Positions 40,106 through 48,855 of a stretch of DNA of 64,000 nucleotides are shown here, in pieces; positions within the stretch are counted from its first letter, which is position 1; each line of letters starts with the position of its first letter. The notes below the pieces were generated by a model, which did no database searches, was not told where the DNA came from, and saw only the letters and a list, made by a program, of their open reading frames with translations. This stretch comes from Amorphoplanes friuliensis DSM 7358. GTDB lineage: Bacteria; Actinomycetota; Actinomycetes; Mycobacteriales; Micromonosporaceae. The position numbers and the translations under genes are program-made. The stretch is from positions 4,316,001-4,380,000 of the forward strand of contig NC_022657.1 of assembly GCF_000494755.1 (NCBI RefSeq), in the 5' to 3' direction.

Positions 40106-41089
40106 ATGCGTAGACGGACTCTGATCGTGGGACTTGCCGCGACCGCCGGGACCGGGGCGCTCGCCGCTTGTTCGGCGGAGACGGCAACGGCCCCCACCGC
40201 CACCCCTTCCTCGGCCGTGCCCATCCTGGCCTCGACCACCGCGTCGTCGCTGCCCCCGCAGGACGTGTCGGCGCCCTACACGCCGCCACCGGGCCGTGCG
40301 CCCGGGCGTGCGCACGCGGTGGGCCGGCAGGTGCTGCAGTTCCAGCGCGAGGACCGCTCGTTGCCGACCACCGTCTGGTATCCCGCGGAGGGGCCGGTGC
40401 CCGCCACCCCGGAGCCGGCCGACGACGCGGCGCCGGCCCGCGGGCGCTTCCCGCTCGTGCTGTTCAGCCACGGCCTCACCGCACAGCCGGGCGACTACGC
40501 CGCGATGCTGGCCCGCTGGGCCCAGGCCGGGTTTGTCGTCGCCGGCCCGACCTACCCCCGGACCTCGTACGGCGCCGCCGACTTCTACGCGCTCGACATC
40601 GTCAACCAGCCCGCCGACGCCTCCTTTGTCATCGACTCGCTGCTGGCCACGACCGGTCCGCTCCGCGCGATCATCGACACGGACCGGATCGCCGCCGCCG
40701 GTCACTCGGCCGGGGGAATCACCACGGCCGGGTTGTTCAGTGCACATCGTGACGAGCGTCTCAAGGCGGGCATGGTGCTCGCCGGCACCGACTTCCAGGG
40801 CGCGGCTTTCACCGGCCCTCCGGCGGCGATGCTCTTCGTCCACGGGCGTAAGGACAACACCGTCGCGTACCGCGCGGGGCACGCGGTTTTTGCGGCTGTT
40901 CCCTGGTCACGCGCGATGCTCACGATCACCGACGGGGGACACGTCACCGGTGCGGCCGACTTCGAGGCCACCACCGGTACATCGACGGAGTTCTTCCGCT
41001 GGGCGCTCTACGGGGACGCGGCTGCGAAGGCGCGCCTGCCACAGGCGGCGGCGACGGGTGAAGTCGCCACGCTGGAGAGCGGACTCTGA
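40106..41089 (+). CDS. Exported lipoprotein alpha/beta hydrolase (PAF-acetylhydrolase/dienelactone-hydrolase-like)
   Basis: 327 residues. N-terminus MRRRTLIVGLAATAGTGALAACS combines a twin-arginine-like motif with a lipobox (ALAAC), so it is probably a Tat-exported lipoprotein. The enzyme part has VLFSHGL (oxyanion loop), AAGHSAGGITT (nucleophile), VHGRKDNTV (acid) and TDGGHVTGA (His), the platelet-activating-factor-acetylhydrolase-like arrangement. ATG at 40106 has AGGA 8 nt upstream; ATG at 40097 is possible. Ends 19 bp before the penicillin-binding protein gene. Confidence 0.85.
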   Translation: MRRRTLIVGLAATAGTGALAACSAETATAPTATPSSAVPILASTTASSLPPQDVSAPYTPPPGRAPGRAHAVGRQVLQFQREDRSLPTTVWYPAEGPVPATPEPADDAAPARGRFPLVLFSHGLTAQPGDYAAMLARWAQAGFVVAGPTYPRTSYGAADFYALDIVNQPADASFVIDSLLATTGPLRAIIDTDRIAAAGHSAGGITTAGLFSAHRDERLKAGMVLAGTDFQGAAFTGPPAAMLFVHGRKDNTVAYRAGHAVFAAVPWSRAMLTITDGGHVTGAADFEATTGTSTEFFRWALYGDAAAKARLPQAAATGEVATLESGL

Positions 41090-41108
41090 GAGGCAGTGCT
41101 GGATCATC

Positions 41109-43271
41109 ATGACTAATCTGTTTACGGTGACTTCCCCTACGCCTCCCCGCGGCCGCAACAAGTTCGCCAGCGCCGGATCACTGCTGATCTGTGGACTGCT
41201 GGCGGGCGTCGTGGTCGCCGCTGCCTCGTTCCCCGCCGTCGCCATGTCAGGGCTGGCGGCCAAGGCCGGGTCGGAGACGTTCGCGGAACTGCCGAGCGAG
41301 CTGGAGCAGCAGACCGCCCCGCAGGTCACGCGAGTCTTCGCCTCGGACAACAAGACCCAGATCGCCGTCATGTACGACGAGTTCCGCAGCGACGTCCCGC
41401 TCAAGGACATCTCGGTCAACATGCAGAACGCGATCGTCTCCGCCGAGGACCACCAGTTCTACAAGCACAACGGTGTCGACCTCAAGGGTGTCGCCCGCGC
41501 GTTCGTCAACAACAAGAACGGCGGCGGCAAGCAGGGCGCGTCGACGCTGACGATGCAGCTGGTCCGGATGACCCTGGCGTACTCCGCGAAGACGCCGCAG
41601 GAGGCCGTCGACGCCACCAAGGACACCCCGGAACGCAAGCTCTCCGAGATGAAGTACGCGCTGCAGCTCGAGAAGGAGCTCAACAAGCAGCAGATCCTCG
41701 AGCGCTACCTGAACATCGCGCCGTTCGGCAACGGCGCCTACGGTGTCTACGCCGGCAGCCAGGTCTACTTCGGCAAGAAGCCCAAGGACCTCACGGTGCC
41801 CGAGGCGGCGCTGCTCGCCGGCATGGTGAAGGCGCCGACGTCGTTCGACCCGACCACGCCGAGCGGCTACCCGCAGGCGCTGGACCGGCGCAACTACATC
41901 ATCGACAACATGCGGGACCTCGGGTACGTCACGCCCGAGGAGGCGACCAAGGCCAAGACGGTCAAGCTCGGCAAGACGACCAACCGGCCCGGCAACGGCT
42001 GCGTCTCGGTCGCGAAGAACAACTGGGGCTTCTTCTGCGACTACTTCTACCGCTGGTGGCTGACGCAGGAGGCCTTCGGCAAGACCACGTACGACCGTGA
42101 GCGCCAGCTCAAGACCGGTGGGTACCGCGTCGTCACCTCGCTCGACGTGAAGGCGCAGAGCTCGGCGCGCAAGGAGATCACCAAGCTCATCAAGGACTCC
42201 GACCGCAACGCGCTGCTGCTGGCCGGTGTCGAGCCCGGCTCCGGCAAGGTCCGCTCGCTGGCCGCGAACCGCAAGTACAAGCTGGACAGCGCGACCGACC
42301 CAAAGAACAAGCTCTCCTCGGACCCGCAGAAGGCCGCGAAGGGCATCCGCGGCACCTACCCGAACACCACCAACCCGATCATCACGGGCGGCGGCGACAT
42401 CACGGGGTACCAGGCCGGCTCGGTGTTCAAGATGTTCACCATGGTCGCGGCCCTGGAGAACGGCATGGAGCTGGACTACACGATCAACTCCCAGGCGCGG
42501 TACAAGTCGGGCTACATCATCGACCCGAGCTCCGACGCGGCCTGCCCCGGCACGCACTTCTACTGCCCGAGCAACGCCTCCAAGAGCGAGGTCGGCAACT
42601 TCAACATGTGGACCGGCTTCGGCAGCTCGGTCAACACGTACTTCGTCCCGCTGCAGGAGCAGGTCGGCGCGGAGAAGGTCGTCGACGTCGCGAAGCGGTT
42701 CGGGGTCAAGTTCCGGGCGAGTTCCGACGCCAAGATCGCCGACGACGAGGCCTCCGCGCACCAGTGGGGCGCGTTCACGCTGGGCGTCTCCGCGTCCACC
42801 CCGCTGGACATCGCCAACGCGTACGCCACGCTCGCCGGTGACGGCATGTACTGCGTGCCCACGCCGATCCAGCAGATCTACACGCAGGACGGCAAGAAGA
42901 GCGACATCGGCCAGCCCAAGTGCACCCGGGCGACCAGCAAGGACGTCGCCCGCAAGGCGCTCGACGCGGCCCGCTGCCCGGTCGGTGACCAGGCTCAGCT
43001 CGGCAACTGCTCCGGCGCCACCGAGCGCAACGCCCGCAGCGTGGTCGGTCACCCGATCTTCGGCAAGACCGGCACCACCGACGCCGACAAGACCGCGGCC
43101 CTGGTGGTCGGCACCCAGCACCTGGTGGTCGCCGGTTACCTGGTCAACCCCGACTGGGCCGGGCACCCGGACCGCATGTCGCACGGCATCGTGAACCCGG
43201 CGGTCTACCGCACGGTCGCGGACTACATGGAGGGCCGCCCGAAGGAAGAGTTCAAGAAGCCCAACGACTGA
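41109..43271 (+). CDS. Class A penicillin-binding protein (GT51 transglycosylase plus transpeptidase)
   Basis: 720 residues. Membrane helix at about 23-45; GT51 domain with SAEDHQFYKHNGVD (catalytic Glu113), GASTLTMQL (residues ~143-151), ERKLSEMKYALQLEKEL and ILERYLNIAPFGNGAYGV; transpeptidase domain with AGSVFK (Ser438-x-x-Lys441), SVN (507-509) and KTG (653-655). The usual GxSTLTQQ is STLTMQ here. It polymerises and cross-links peptidoglycan outside the membrane. No PASTA domain. ATG at 41109 lacks a strong ribosome site; it may be translated with the hydrolase gene 19 bp upstream. Confidence 0.93.
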   Translation: MTNLFTVTSPTPPRGRNKFASAGSLLICGLLAGVVVAAASFPAVAMSGLAAKAGSETFAELPSELEQQTAPQVTRVFASDNKTQIAVMYDEFRSDVPLKDISVNMQNAIVSAEDHQFYKHNGVDLKGVARAFVNNKNGGGKQGASTLTMQLVRMTLAYSAKTPQEAVDATKDTPERKLSEMKYALQLEKELNKQQILERYLNIAPFGNGAYGVYAGSQVYFGKKPKDLTVPEAALLAGMVKAPTSFDPTTPSGYPQALDRRNYIIDNMRDLGYVTPEEATKAKTVKLGKTTNRPGNGCVSVAKNNWGFFCDYFYRWWLTQEAFGKTTYDRERQLKTGGYRVVTSLDVKAQSSARKEITKLIKDSDRNALLLAGVEPGSGKVRSLAANRKYKLDSATDPKNKLSSDPQKAAKGIRGTYPNTTNPIITGGGDITGYQAGSVFKMFTMVAALENGMELDYTINSQARYKSGYIIDPSSDAACPGTHFYCPSNASKSEVGNFNMWTGFGSSVNTYFVPLQEQVGAEKVVDVAKRFGVKFRASSDAKIADDEASAHQWGAFTLGVSASTPLDIANAYATLAGDGMYCVPTPIQQIYTQDGKKSDIGQPKCTRATSKDVARKALDAARCPVGDQAQLGNCSGATERNARSVVGHPIFGKTGTTDADKTAALVVGTQHLVVAGYLVNPDWAGHPDRMSHGIVNPAVYRTVADYMEGRPKEEFKKPND

Positions 43272-43274
43272 CCC

Positions 43275-43958
43275 TCACGCCGGCCGGTAGGCGACTTCCG
43301 GCCGGCCAGGGCCGCCGTACCGCGGGCTGCGGATGACGCGGCCCGCGTCGGCGAGATGTTCGAGGTAACGCCGCGCGGTCACCCGGGACGCGCCGATCCG
43401 CGCGGCGACCTCGGCGGCGGACAGGCCTTCCGGCCCGGTCACCGCCCGCAGCGCCCCCAGGACCAGGTCGAGGGTCCGCGTGTCGAGGCCCTTGGGCAGC
43501 GAATCCACCGGTGCGCCGCGCAGCGTGGCGAAGGCACGGTCGATCTCGTGCTGCGCCGCCACCTCACCGCCTTCGACGAGCTGCCGGCGATATTCCGCGT
43601 ACCGGTCGAGCTTGTCGCGGAACGCCGCGAACGTGAACGGTTTGAGCAGGTAGTGCGTCACCCCGAGGGCCACCGCGGCGCGGACCATGGCGATGTCGCG
43701 GGCCGACGTCACGGCCAGCACGTCCGTCCCGCTACCCGCCGCCCGCAGCGCCCGCGCGATCTCCAGCCCGTGCTTGTCCGGCAGGTTCAGGTCGAGCAGC
43801 ACCAGGTCGACCGCACCGGCACGCAGGGCGGTCATCGCGTCCCGGGCCGTGTGCGCCACACCCACCACCGCAAAACCCGGGACCTTCTCCGTGTACGCCT
43901 TGTGCGCCTCGGCGATCAGCGGCTCGTCCTCGACCACCAGCACCCGGATCGCGCTCAC
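43275..43958 (-). CDS. CitB/DcuR-type response regulator
   Basis: 227 residues. Receiver: RVLVVEDEPLIAEAH, LVLLDLNLPDKHGLEI (phospho-Asp) and VTHYLLKPFTF (Lys). The C-terminal DNA-binding part (GLSAAEVAARIGASRVTARRYLEHLADAGRV) is the helix-turn-helix of the DcuR/CitB group. GTG at 43956-43958 overlaps the kinase stop (GTGA). Together with the upstream kinase it should respond to C4-dicarboxylates or citrate and control the divergent dctA gene. Confidence 0.92.
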   Translation of the reverse strand: MSAIRVLVVEDEPLIAEAHKAYTEKVPGFAVVGVAHTARDAMTALRAGAVDLVLLDLNLPDKHGLEIARALRAAGSGTDVLAVTSARDIAMVRAAVALGVTHYLLKPFTFAAFRDKLDRYAEYRRQLVEGGEVAAQHEIDRAFATLRGAPVDSLPKGLDTRTLDLVLGALRAVTGPEGLSAAEVAARIGASRVTARRYLEHLADAGRVIRSPRYGGPGRPEVAYRPA

Positions 43959-45526
43959 GACGGCACCGGCAGCCGTACGGTCAGGACCGCGCCGCCGCCC
44001 GTGGCCGGGGTGACCTCGTAGCTGCCGCCGTACCGTTCGGTGACCTGTCTGACCAGGGCGAGCCCGATGCCGTGGCCGGGACCCTTGGTGGTCCAGCCGC
44101 GGGTGAACGCGGAGGCGGCCTGCTCGGGTGTCATGCCCGGCCCGGTGTCGGCCACCCGGACCAGCACCTCGTTGTCATCCTGCCGCACCAGCACGCTGAC
44201 CCGGCGCGGTGGTGGCGCGGCCGCGACCGCCTCGAGCGCGTTGTCGACCAGGTTGCCGACCACGGTGAGCAGGTCACGGCTCGGGAGCGCCTCTCCGTCG
44301 ACGCGTGACAGCTCGTCCACCGACAGCTCGACGCCGCGCTCGCCGGCCTGCGCCGACTTGCCCAGCAGCAGGGCGGCCAGGGCGGGCTCGGTCAGGGCGC
44401 CGACGACCTGGTCGGTCAGCTGCTGCGCGAGGGCCAGCTCGTCGGTCGCGAGCCGGATCGCGTCCTCGGTGCGGCCGAGCTCGACCATCGTCAGGACGGT
44501 GTGCAGGCGGTTGGCGGCCTCGTGCGCCTGGGCCTGCAGCGCCTCGGTGAGGCCGCGGACGGAGTCGAGCTCGCCGGTCAGCGCCCGCAGCTCGGTGTGG
44601 TCCCGCAGCGTCAGCACGGTGCCGAGCGTACGGCCCTCGAAGCGGGTCTCCCGCTGGCTCGCCACGAGCACCCGGTCCCCGGCCAGGACGGGCTCGTCGA
44701 CGGTCGACCGGCGCGAGGTGAGCAGCGCCGCGGCCTCCGCCGGCAGGTCCAGTTCGTCGACACCGCGGTCCACCGGTGTGTCCTCGCTCAGCCCGAGCAG
44801 ACGCCGCCCCTCGTCGTTCATCAGCGCCACCCGCCCGTCGCGGTCGACCACGACCAGACCTTCCCGGACGGCGTGCAGCACCGCGTCGTAGTACTCGTAC
44901 ATCCGGGTCATCTCGGACGGCCCGAGACCGTGGGTCTGCCGGCGCAGACGGCGGCTGAGCAGCCACGCTCCGGCCGCGGCGAGCAGCAGCGCGGCCGTCG
45001 TGCCCGCCGCCACCGCCGGCGCCTGGTGCAGCAGCTTGCGGTTGATGGCCTCGACGGTGATGCCGACCGACACCAGCCCGACGATGCTGCCGTCGCCCGC
45101 CCGCACAGGGACGACCGTGCGGACGGACTCGCCGAGGCTGCCGCGGTACTGCTCGACGACCGTCCCACCGGCCAGCGCGCCGGCCACGGTGCCTGCGAAC
45201 GGCTGCCCGATCAGGTCCGGGATGGGATGTGTGTACCGCGTCCGGTCGGGTGCCATGACAACGATGAAGTCGGTCTCGGTCGCGTCCCGGACCGATTCCG
45301 CGTACGGCTGCAGCAGCGCGGACGGATCACTCGACCGCAGCGCCTCGACGACGACGGGGGAGAGGGCGATCGTCTCGGCCACGGCGGTCACCTCCTCGAC
45401 GGCGGCGTCGTGCCCGTCGCTCCGGGCGAGCAGGACCGCGCCGGCTGTCCCGCTGGCGACGAGCAGCGTCACGACCAGCACCTGGAGGGCGAACAGCTCC
45501 CCGGCGATACTCCAGCGTCGTGTCAT
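43955..45526 (-). CDS. DcuS/CitA-type sensor histidine kinase
   Basis: 523 residues. Membrane helix at ~8-30, an extracytoplasmic PASC/Cache-like sensor (~35-165: TDFIVVMAPDRTRYTHPIPDLIGQPF is the CitA/DcuS ligand region), a second helix (~170-195), a PAS domain (~215-320, VREGLVVVDRDGRVALMNDEG), then a kinase core: HEAANRLHTVLTMVELG carries the phospho-His, and VGNLVDNALEAV, VADTGPGM and GHGIGLALVR are N, G1 and G2 boxes. ATG at 45524-45526, 85 bp from the divergent dctA. Senses extracellular C4-dicarboxylate or citrate (family knowledge). Confidence 0.92.
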   Translation of the reverse strand: MTRRWSIAGELFALQVLVVTLLVASGTAGAVLLARSDGHDAAVEEVTAVAETIALSPVVVEALRSSDPSALLQPYAESVRDATETDFIVVMAPDRTRYTHPIPDLIGQPFAGTVAGALAGGTVVEQYRGSLGESVRTVVPVRAGDGSIVGLVSVGITVEAINRKLLHQAPAVAAGTTAALLLAAAGAWLLSRRLRRQTHGLGPSEMTRMYEYYDAVLHAVREGLVVVDRDGRVALMNDEGRRLLGLSEDTPVDRGVDELDLPAEAAALLTSRRSTVDEPVLAGDRVLVASQRETRFEGRTLGTVLTLRDHTELRALTGELDSVRGLTEALQAQAHEAANRLHTVLTMVELGRTEDAIRLATDELALAQQLTDQVVGALTEPALAALLLGKSAQAGERGVELSVDELSRVDGEALPSRDLLTVVGNLVDNALEAVAAAPPPRRVSVLVRQDDNEVLVRVADTGPGMTPEQAASAFTRGWTTKGPGHGIGLALVRQVTERYGGSYEVTPATGGGAVLTVRLPVPS

Positions 45527-45611
45527 CGAATGGTTTCCAGTCGTGGTCGCGGTGGTGAACAGAATGAACGTAATAGTGCTTGTCGGTGAGACCCGGGCCA
45601 CAGTCTGCGGC

Positions 45612-47003
45612 ATGGACAGCCAGAGCTCCGCCCCGCCGGCCCCGGCTTCTCCGGCCAAGCGGGACCGCACCCACTACCTGTATCTGGCGGTGATCGTCGC
45701 CGTCATCCTCGGCATCGCCGTCGGTTTCCTCGTCCCGGACTTCGCGGTCGAGTTGCGCCCGATCGGTACGGGCTTCGTCAACCTGATCAAGATGATGATC
45801 AGCCCGGTCATCTTCTGCACGATCGTGCTGGGTGTCGGCTCGGTCCGCCAGGCCGCCAAGGTCGGCCGCGTCGGTGGTCTGGCGCTCGGCTACTTCCTGC
45901 TGATGTCGACGGTCGCGCTCGCGATCGGCCTGGTCGTCGGCAACATCATCCACCCCGGCGCCGGTCTCGACCTGGGCCCGGCCGTCGCGGAGGCCGGCCA
46001 GAAGGCGGCCGGTGACACGGCCGCCGAGAGCACCGCGGACTTCATCCTCGGCATCATCCCGACGAGCCTGCTCTCGGCCCTGACCGAGGGAGAGGTGCTG
46101 CAGACGCTGCTCGTGGCGCTCCTGGTCGGCTTCGCCGTCCAGGCCATGGGCTCGCGCGGCGAACCCGTGCTCCGCGCGGTCGGCGTCATCCAGCGCCTCG
46201 TCTTCAAGATCCTCGCCATGATCATGTGGCTGGCCCCGATCGGCGCGTTCGGCGCGATGGCGGCGGTCGTCGGCGCCACCGGTGTCGACGCCCTGAAGAG
46301 CCTCGCGCAGATCATGCTGGGTTTCTACGCCACCTGCGCGCTGTTCGTCTTCGTGGTGCTCGGCGTGCTGCTCTGGCTCGTCGCCCGCATCAACATCTTC
46401 AGCCTGCTGCGCTACCTCGGCCGCGAGTTCCTCCTGATCGTGTCCACGTCGTCGTCGGAGTCGGCGCTGCCGCGCCTCATCGCGAAGATGGAACACTTCG
46501 GTGTCAGCAAACCCGTTGTCGGCATCACCGTCCCGACCGGGTACTCGTTCAACCTCGACGGCACGGCGATCTACCTGACGATGGCGTCGCTCTTCGTCGC
46601 CCAGGCGATGGGTCAGCCCCTGTCGGTGAGCGAGCAGATCTCCCTGCTCGTCTTCATGATCGTCGCCTCGAAGGGTGCCGCCGGTGTCACCGGCGCCGGC
46701 CTGGCCACCCTGGCCGGCGGCCTGCAGAGTCACCGCCCGGAACTCCTCGACGGTGTCGGTCTCATCGTCGGCATCGACCGTTTCATGTCGGAGGCCCGCG
46801 CCCTGACGAACTTCGCCGGCAACGCCGTCGCCACGGTCCTGATCGGCACCTGGACCCGCGAGTTCGACCGTGAACGCGCGGCGCTGGTCCTCGCCGGCGG
46901 CGACCCCTTCGACGAGACGACGATGCTCGACCACGACAGCGACCCCACCGACCAACCGGCCGCGGTGACAGATCCCGTCCCGGCCGCCCCGAAAGCACCC
47001 TGA
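45612..47003 (+). CDS. dctA: C4-dicarboxylate:cation symporter, DctA/DAACS family
   Basis: 463 residues. Family signatures: FVNLIKMMISPVIFCTIVLG, ILAMIMWLAPIGAFGAMA, the HP1 serine-rich loop VSTSSSESALPRL, the VPTGYSFNLDGTAIYLTMA ion-binding segment and the HP2 SKGAAGVTGAG loop. It imports succinate, fumarate or malate with protons or sodium. The acidic C-terminal tail is extra. A CACAGT hexamer ends 7 nt before the ATG, suggesting a leaderless mRNA. The divergent DcuS/DcuR pair is the obvious regulator. A terminator hairpin follows. Confidence 0.93.
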   Translation: MDSQSSAPPAPASPAKRDRTHYLYLAVIVAVILGIAVGFLVPDFAVELRPIGTGFVNLIKMMISPVIFCTIVLGVGSVRQAAKVGRVGGLALGYFLLMSTVALAIGLVVGNIIHPGAGLDLGPAVAEAGQKAAGDTAAESTADFILGIIPTSLLSALTEGEVLQTLLVALLVGFAVQAMGSRGEPVLRAVGVIQRLVFKILAMIMWLAPIGAFGAMAAVVGATGVDALKSLAQIMLGFYATCALFVFVVLGVLLWLVARINIFSLLRYLGREFLLIVSTSSSESALPRLIAKMEHFGVSKPVVGITVPTGYSFNLDGTAIYLTMASLFVAQAMGQPLSVSEQISLLVFMIVASKGAAGVTGAGLATLAGGLQSHRPELLDGVGLIVGIDRFMSEARALTNFAGNAVATVLIGTWTREFDRERAALVLAGGDPFDETTMLDHDSDPTDQPAAVTDPVPAAPKAP

Positions 47004-47009
47004 GGTTCC

Positions 47010-47039
47010 CCGCCACCCCGTCGCACGGCGGGGTGGCGG
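47010..47039 (+). terminator. Hairpin terminator after dctA
   Basis: 11-bp perfect stem CCGCCACCCCG (47010-47020) with its complement at 47029-47039, 8-nt loop, 6 bp after the stop. Confidence 0.75.
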
Positions 47040-47147
47040 CAACTCTTCGGTGCGCCGCCACCTGAACGTTCCACAGCGGACACACACCGAGCACCGTCGA
47101 TCTCTTACATTGCCCACGGTCTATCCAAACGGAACGTGGGAGCTCAC

Positions 47148-48188
47148 ATGCTCGGTAAGGGCAGGATCGCGGCCGCGCTCGCTCTGGCGCTGGTCTCCGC
47201 CGGCTTCACCGCCCCGGCACCCGCCGCAGCCGCGGTCAGCCGGTCCGAACTGGCGCTACGCTGGGCGCCGATCCACTACCAGGACGTCGACGCCACCGGC
47301 AGCCACGCCCTCGGCGGCAAGTCCGACTACATCACCCGCATCGACTTCGACGGCGACCTCAACGGCCGCAACAACTGGGACCGCGCAGCCCAGTCCGGCG
47401 TCTCCTTCTCCGCAGCGGCGTACTACTCCGTCGCGGAGACCAGCACCCACTGGTTCGTCACCTACTTCTTCTTCCACCCCCGCGACTGGGTCGACCACCC
47501 CTTCTTCGAAACCGAGCACGAAAACGACGGAGAAGGCGTCCAGCTCGCCATCGAGAAGAACGGCTCCACGTACGGGGTGCTGCGCTCGGCGGTGACGGTC
47601 GCCCACACGAGCTTCTACTCCTACACCCCGTCCGGCAGCACCTGGACGAACGGCCGCGAAACCATCGACGGCACCCTCCAGCTCCAGTCGTCACCCCACG
47701 ACGACTTCCAGCACCCGGTCACCGCCCAGGAAACCCAGGGCCACGGCCTCAAGGCCTACCCCCAGTACAAAATCAACGGCGACGGCATCGTCTACTACCC
47801 GGCCGCCGAGGGCGAGACCCCGTCCAGCACCAACGACCGCGACGTCAAGTACGAACTCATCGACATCTTCACCGCCGGCGGCATGTGGTCCCAGCGCGCC
47901 AACACAAACCTCTTCGCCTCCCTGGGCACCTTCGCCGGCGACACCTCCGGCGACTGCGGCGTAGGCACCTACTCCTGCGGCACGAACTCCGCCAACGCCC
48001 CCTGGGGCTGGGACGACCCCGACGACCTCCCCGGCCGCGGCGAGATCGCCACCAACCCGGCAAAACTCAACGCCGAATACTTCACCATCCCCGGCGACAA
48101 CAACAGGACGTACACCTACAACCCGTACACAGCAGAAACGGCAGCCCTCAAGAAGGCAGCAGAAACCGCCCCGCCGATCGAAGACTAA
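47148..48188 (+). CDS. Secreted protein of unknown function
   Basis: 346 residues. Sec signal to about residue 28 (ending APAAAA). The mature part starts with LRWAPIHYQDVD and holds many aromatic and acidic residues: YITRIDFDGDLNGRNNW, TYFFFHPRDWVDHPF, ETEHENDGEGVQLAI and a late APWGWDDPDDLPGRG. HENDGEG and HPRDW look like conserved, possibly metal- or substrate-binding clusters, but I recognise no named family. Two cysteines (GDCGVGTYSCG) are close together. ATG at 47148 has GGGAG upstream; GTG at 47136 is an alternative. Followed by hairpin repeats that may end its transcript. Confidence 0.75.
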   Translation: MLGKGRIAAALALALVSAGFTAPAPAAAAVSRSELALRWAPIHYQDVDATGSHALGGKSDYITRIDFDGDLNGRNNWDRAAQSGVSFSAAAYYSVAETSTHWFVTYFFFHPRDWVDHPFFETEHENDGEGVQLAIEKNGSTYGVLRSAVTVAHTSFYSYTPSGSTWTNGRETIDGTLQLQSSPHDDFQHPVTAQETQGHGLKAYPQYKINGDGIVYYPAAEGETPSSTNDRDVKYELIDIFTAGGMWSQRANTNLFASLGTFAGDTSGDCGVGTYSCGTNSANAPWGWDDPDDLPGRGEIATNPAKLNAEYFTIPGDNNRTYTYNPYTAETAALKKAAETAPPIED

Positions 48189-48195
48189 AAACCAA

Positions 48196-48451
48196 GGGGC
48201 TCCGTAGGAGGACGGCAAGAAGTAAAGGCCGACCATCTACGGAGCCCCGCACGGTGGCGACGCAAATGGGGCTCCGTAGGAGGCATGAACGAAACGCCGA
48301 CCATCTACGGAGCCCCGCACGGTGGCGACGCAAATGGGGCTCCGTAGGAGGCATGAACGAATGGCCGACCATCTACCGAGCCCGCGCGCTGGCGACGCAA
48401 ATGGGGCTCCGTAGGAGGCATGAACGAATGGCCGACCATCTACGGAGCCCC
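48196..48451 (+). repeat. Four tandem hairpin repeats of 67-72 bp
   Basis: Each unit has GGGGCTCCGTAG, a 24-29 nt loop and its reverse complement CTACGGAGCCCC. Units: 48196-48248, 48268-48316, 48336-48384 (right arm mutated) and 48403-48451. The linkers (ACGGTGGCGACGCAAAT) and loops (GAGGCATGAACGAA..GGCCGACCAT) are also conserved. The first hairpin follows the secreted protein stop by 7 bp and could act as terminator. Predicted RNA hairpins would be very stable. Confidence 0.9.
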
Positions 48452-48853
48452 GCACGGTGGCTACGGAAATTGACCACGACGGACATCCCACAGTGCCATC
48501 TTTTGACCTGACCGGGAGTGGTGCTCGGCCTGGGACGGGATGCCTGGCCTGCCGTCGACGGAGATCACCCCCGCCGCCGGTGCGCAGTAAACCTCTCCCA
48601 TCCCTTCCCGGAGCTTTGTCACGGCATTGGGAGGGTCCTGGCTCGTAGGGAGCTGAGGGATGTTCCCCCACCTTGAGCCCATCCCTTTGCGGTTACCCCT
48701 GGCAACGGCGAGGGGGTGGCCTTCGTCGGGGCTGGGCTCGGCGTCCGTGACGGCTTTTGGCAATGGCCGAGGTCAGGTCAAGGGCTGGCACTGTGGGATG
48801 TTCGTCGTGGCTGTGATCCGTAGCCACCGTGCGGGGCTCCGTAGATGGTCGGC
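48431..48853. repeat. Element bounded by 83-bp imperfect inverted repeats (MITE-like)
   Basis: Left arm 48431-48513 and right arm 48771-48853 are reverse complements with about 10 mismatches by hand count (roughly 88% identity). The interior 48514-48770 (257 bp) holds no protein I can support; one 100-residue reading on the minus strand has no recognisable motif. The right arm contains an inverted fifth copy of the GGGGCTCCGTAG core (48833-48844) and reaches the stop codon of the LacI-type gene. No transposase is present and target-site duplications are not obvious. This and the hairpin array fill the whole 48189-48855 gap. Confidence 0.75.
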
Positions 48854-48855
48854 CT

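Noticed and set aside
48196..48451. CRISPR array
   Set aside because: The 67-72 bp units are conserved throughout, including the segments that would be spacers, and there are no cas genes; it is a hairpin repeat array.
47885..48511. Plus-strand frame across the hairpin repeats (repeated MGLRRRHER peptides)
   Set aside because: It begins inside the secreted protein gene in another frame and its repeats follow from the DNA repeats; no start signal.
48461..48763. 100-residue minus-strand frame inside the inverted-repeat element
   Set aside because: No recognisable domain or ribosome site; it runs into the inverted arm. Could be revisited if the same frame is intact in other copies of the element.
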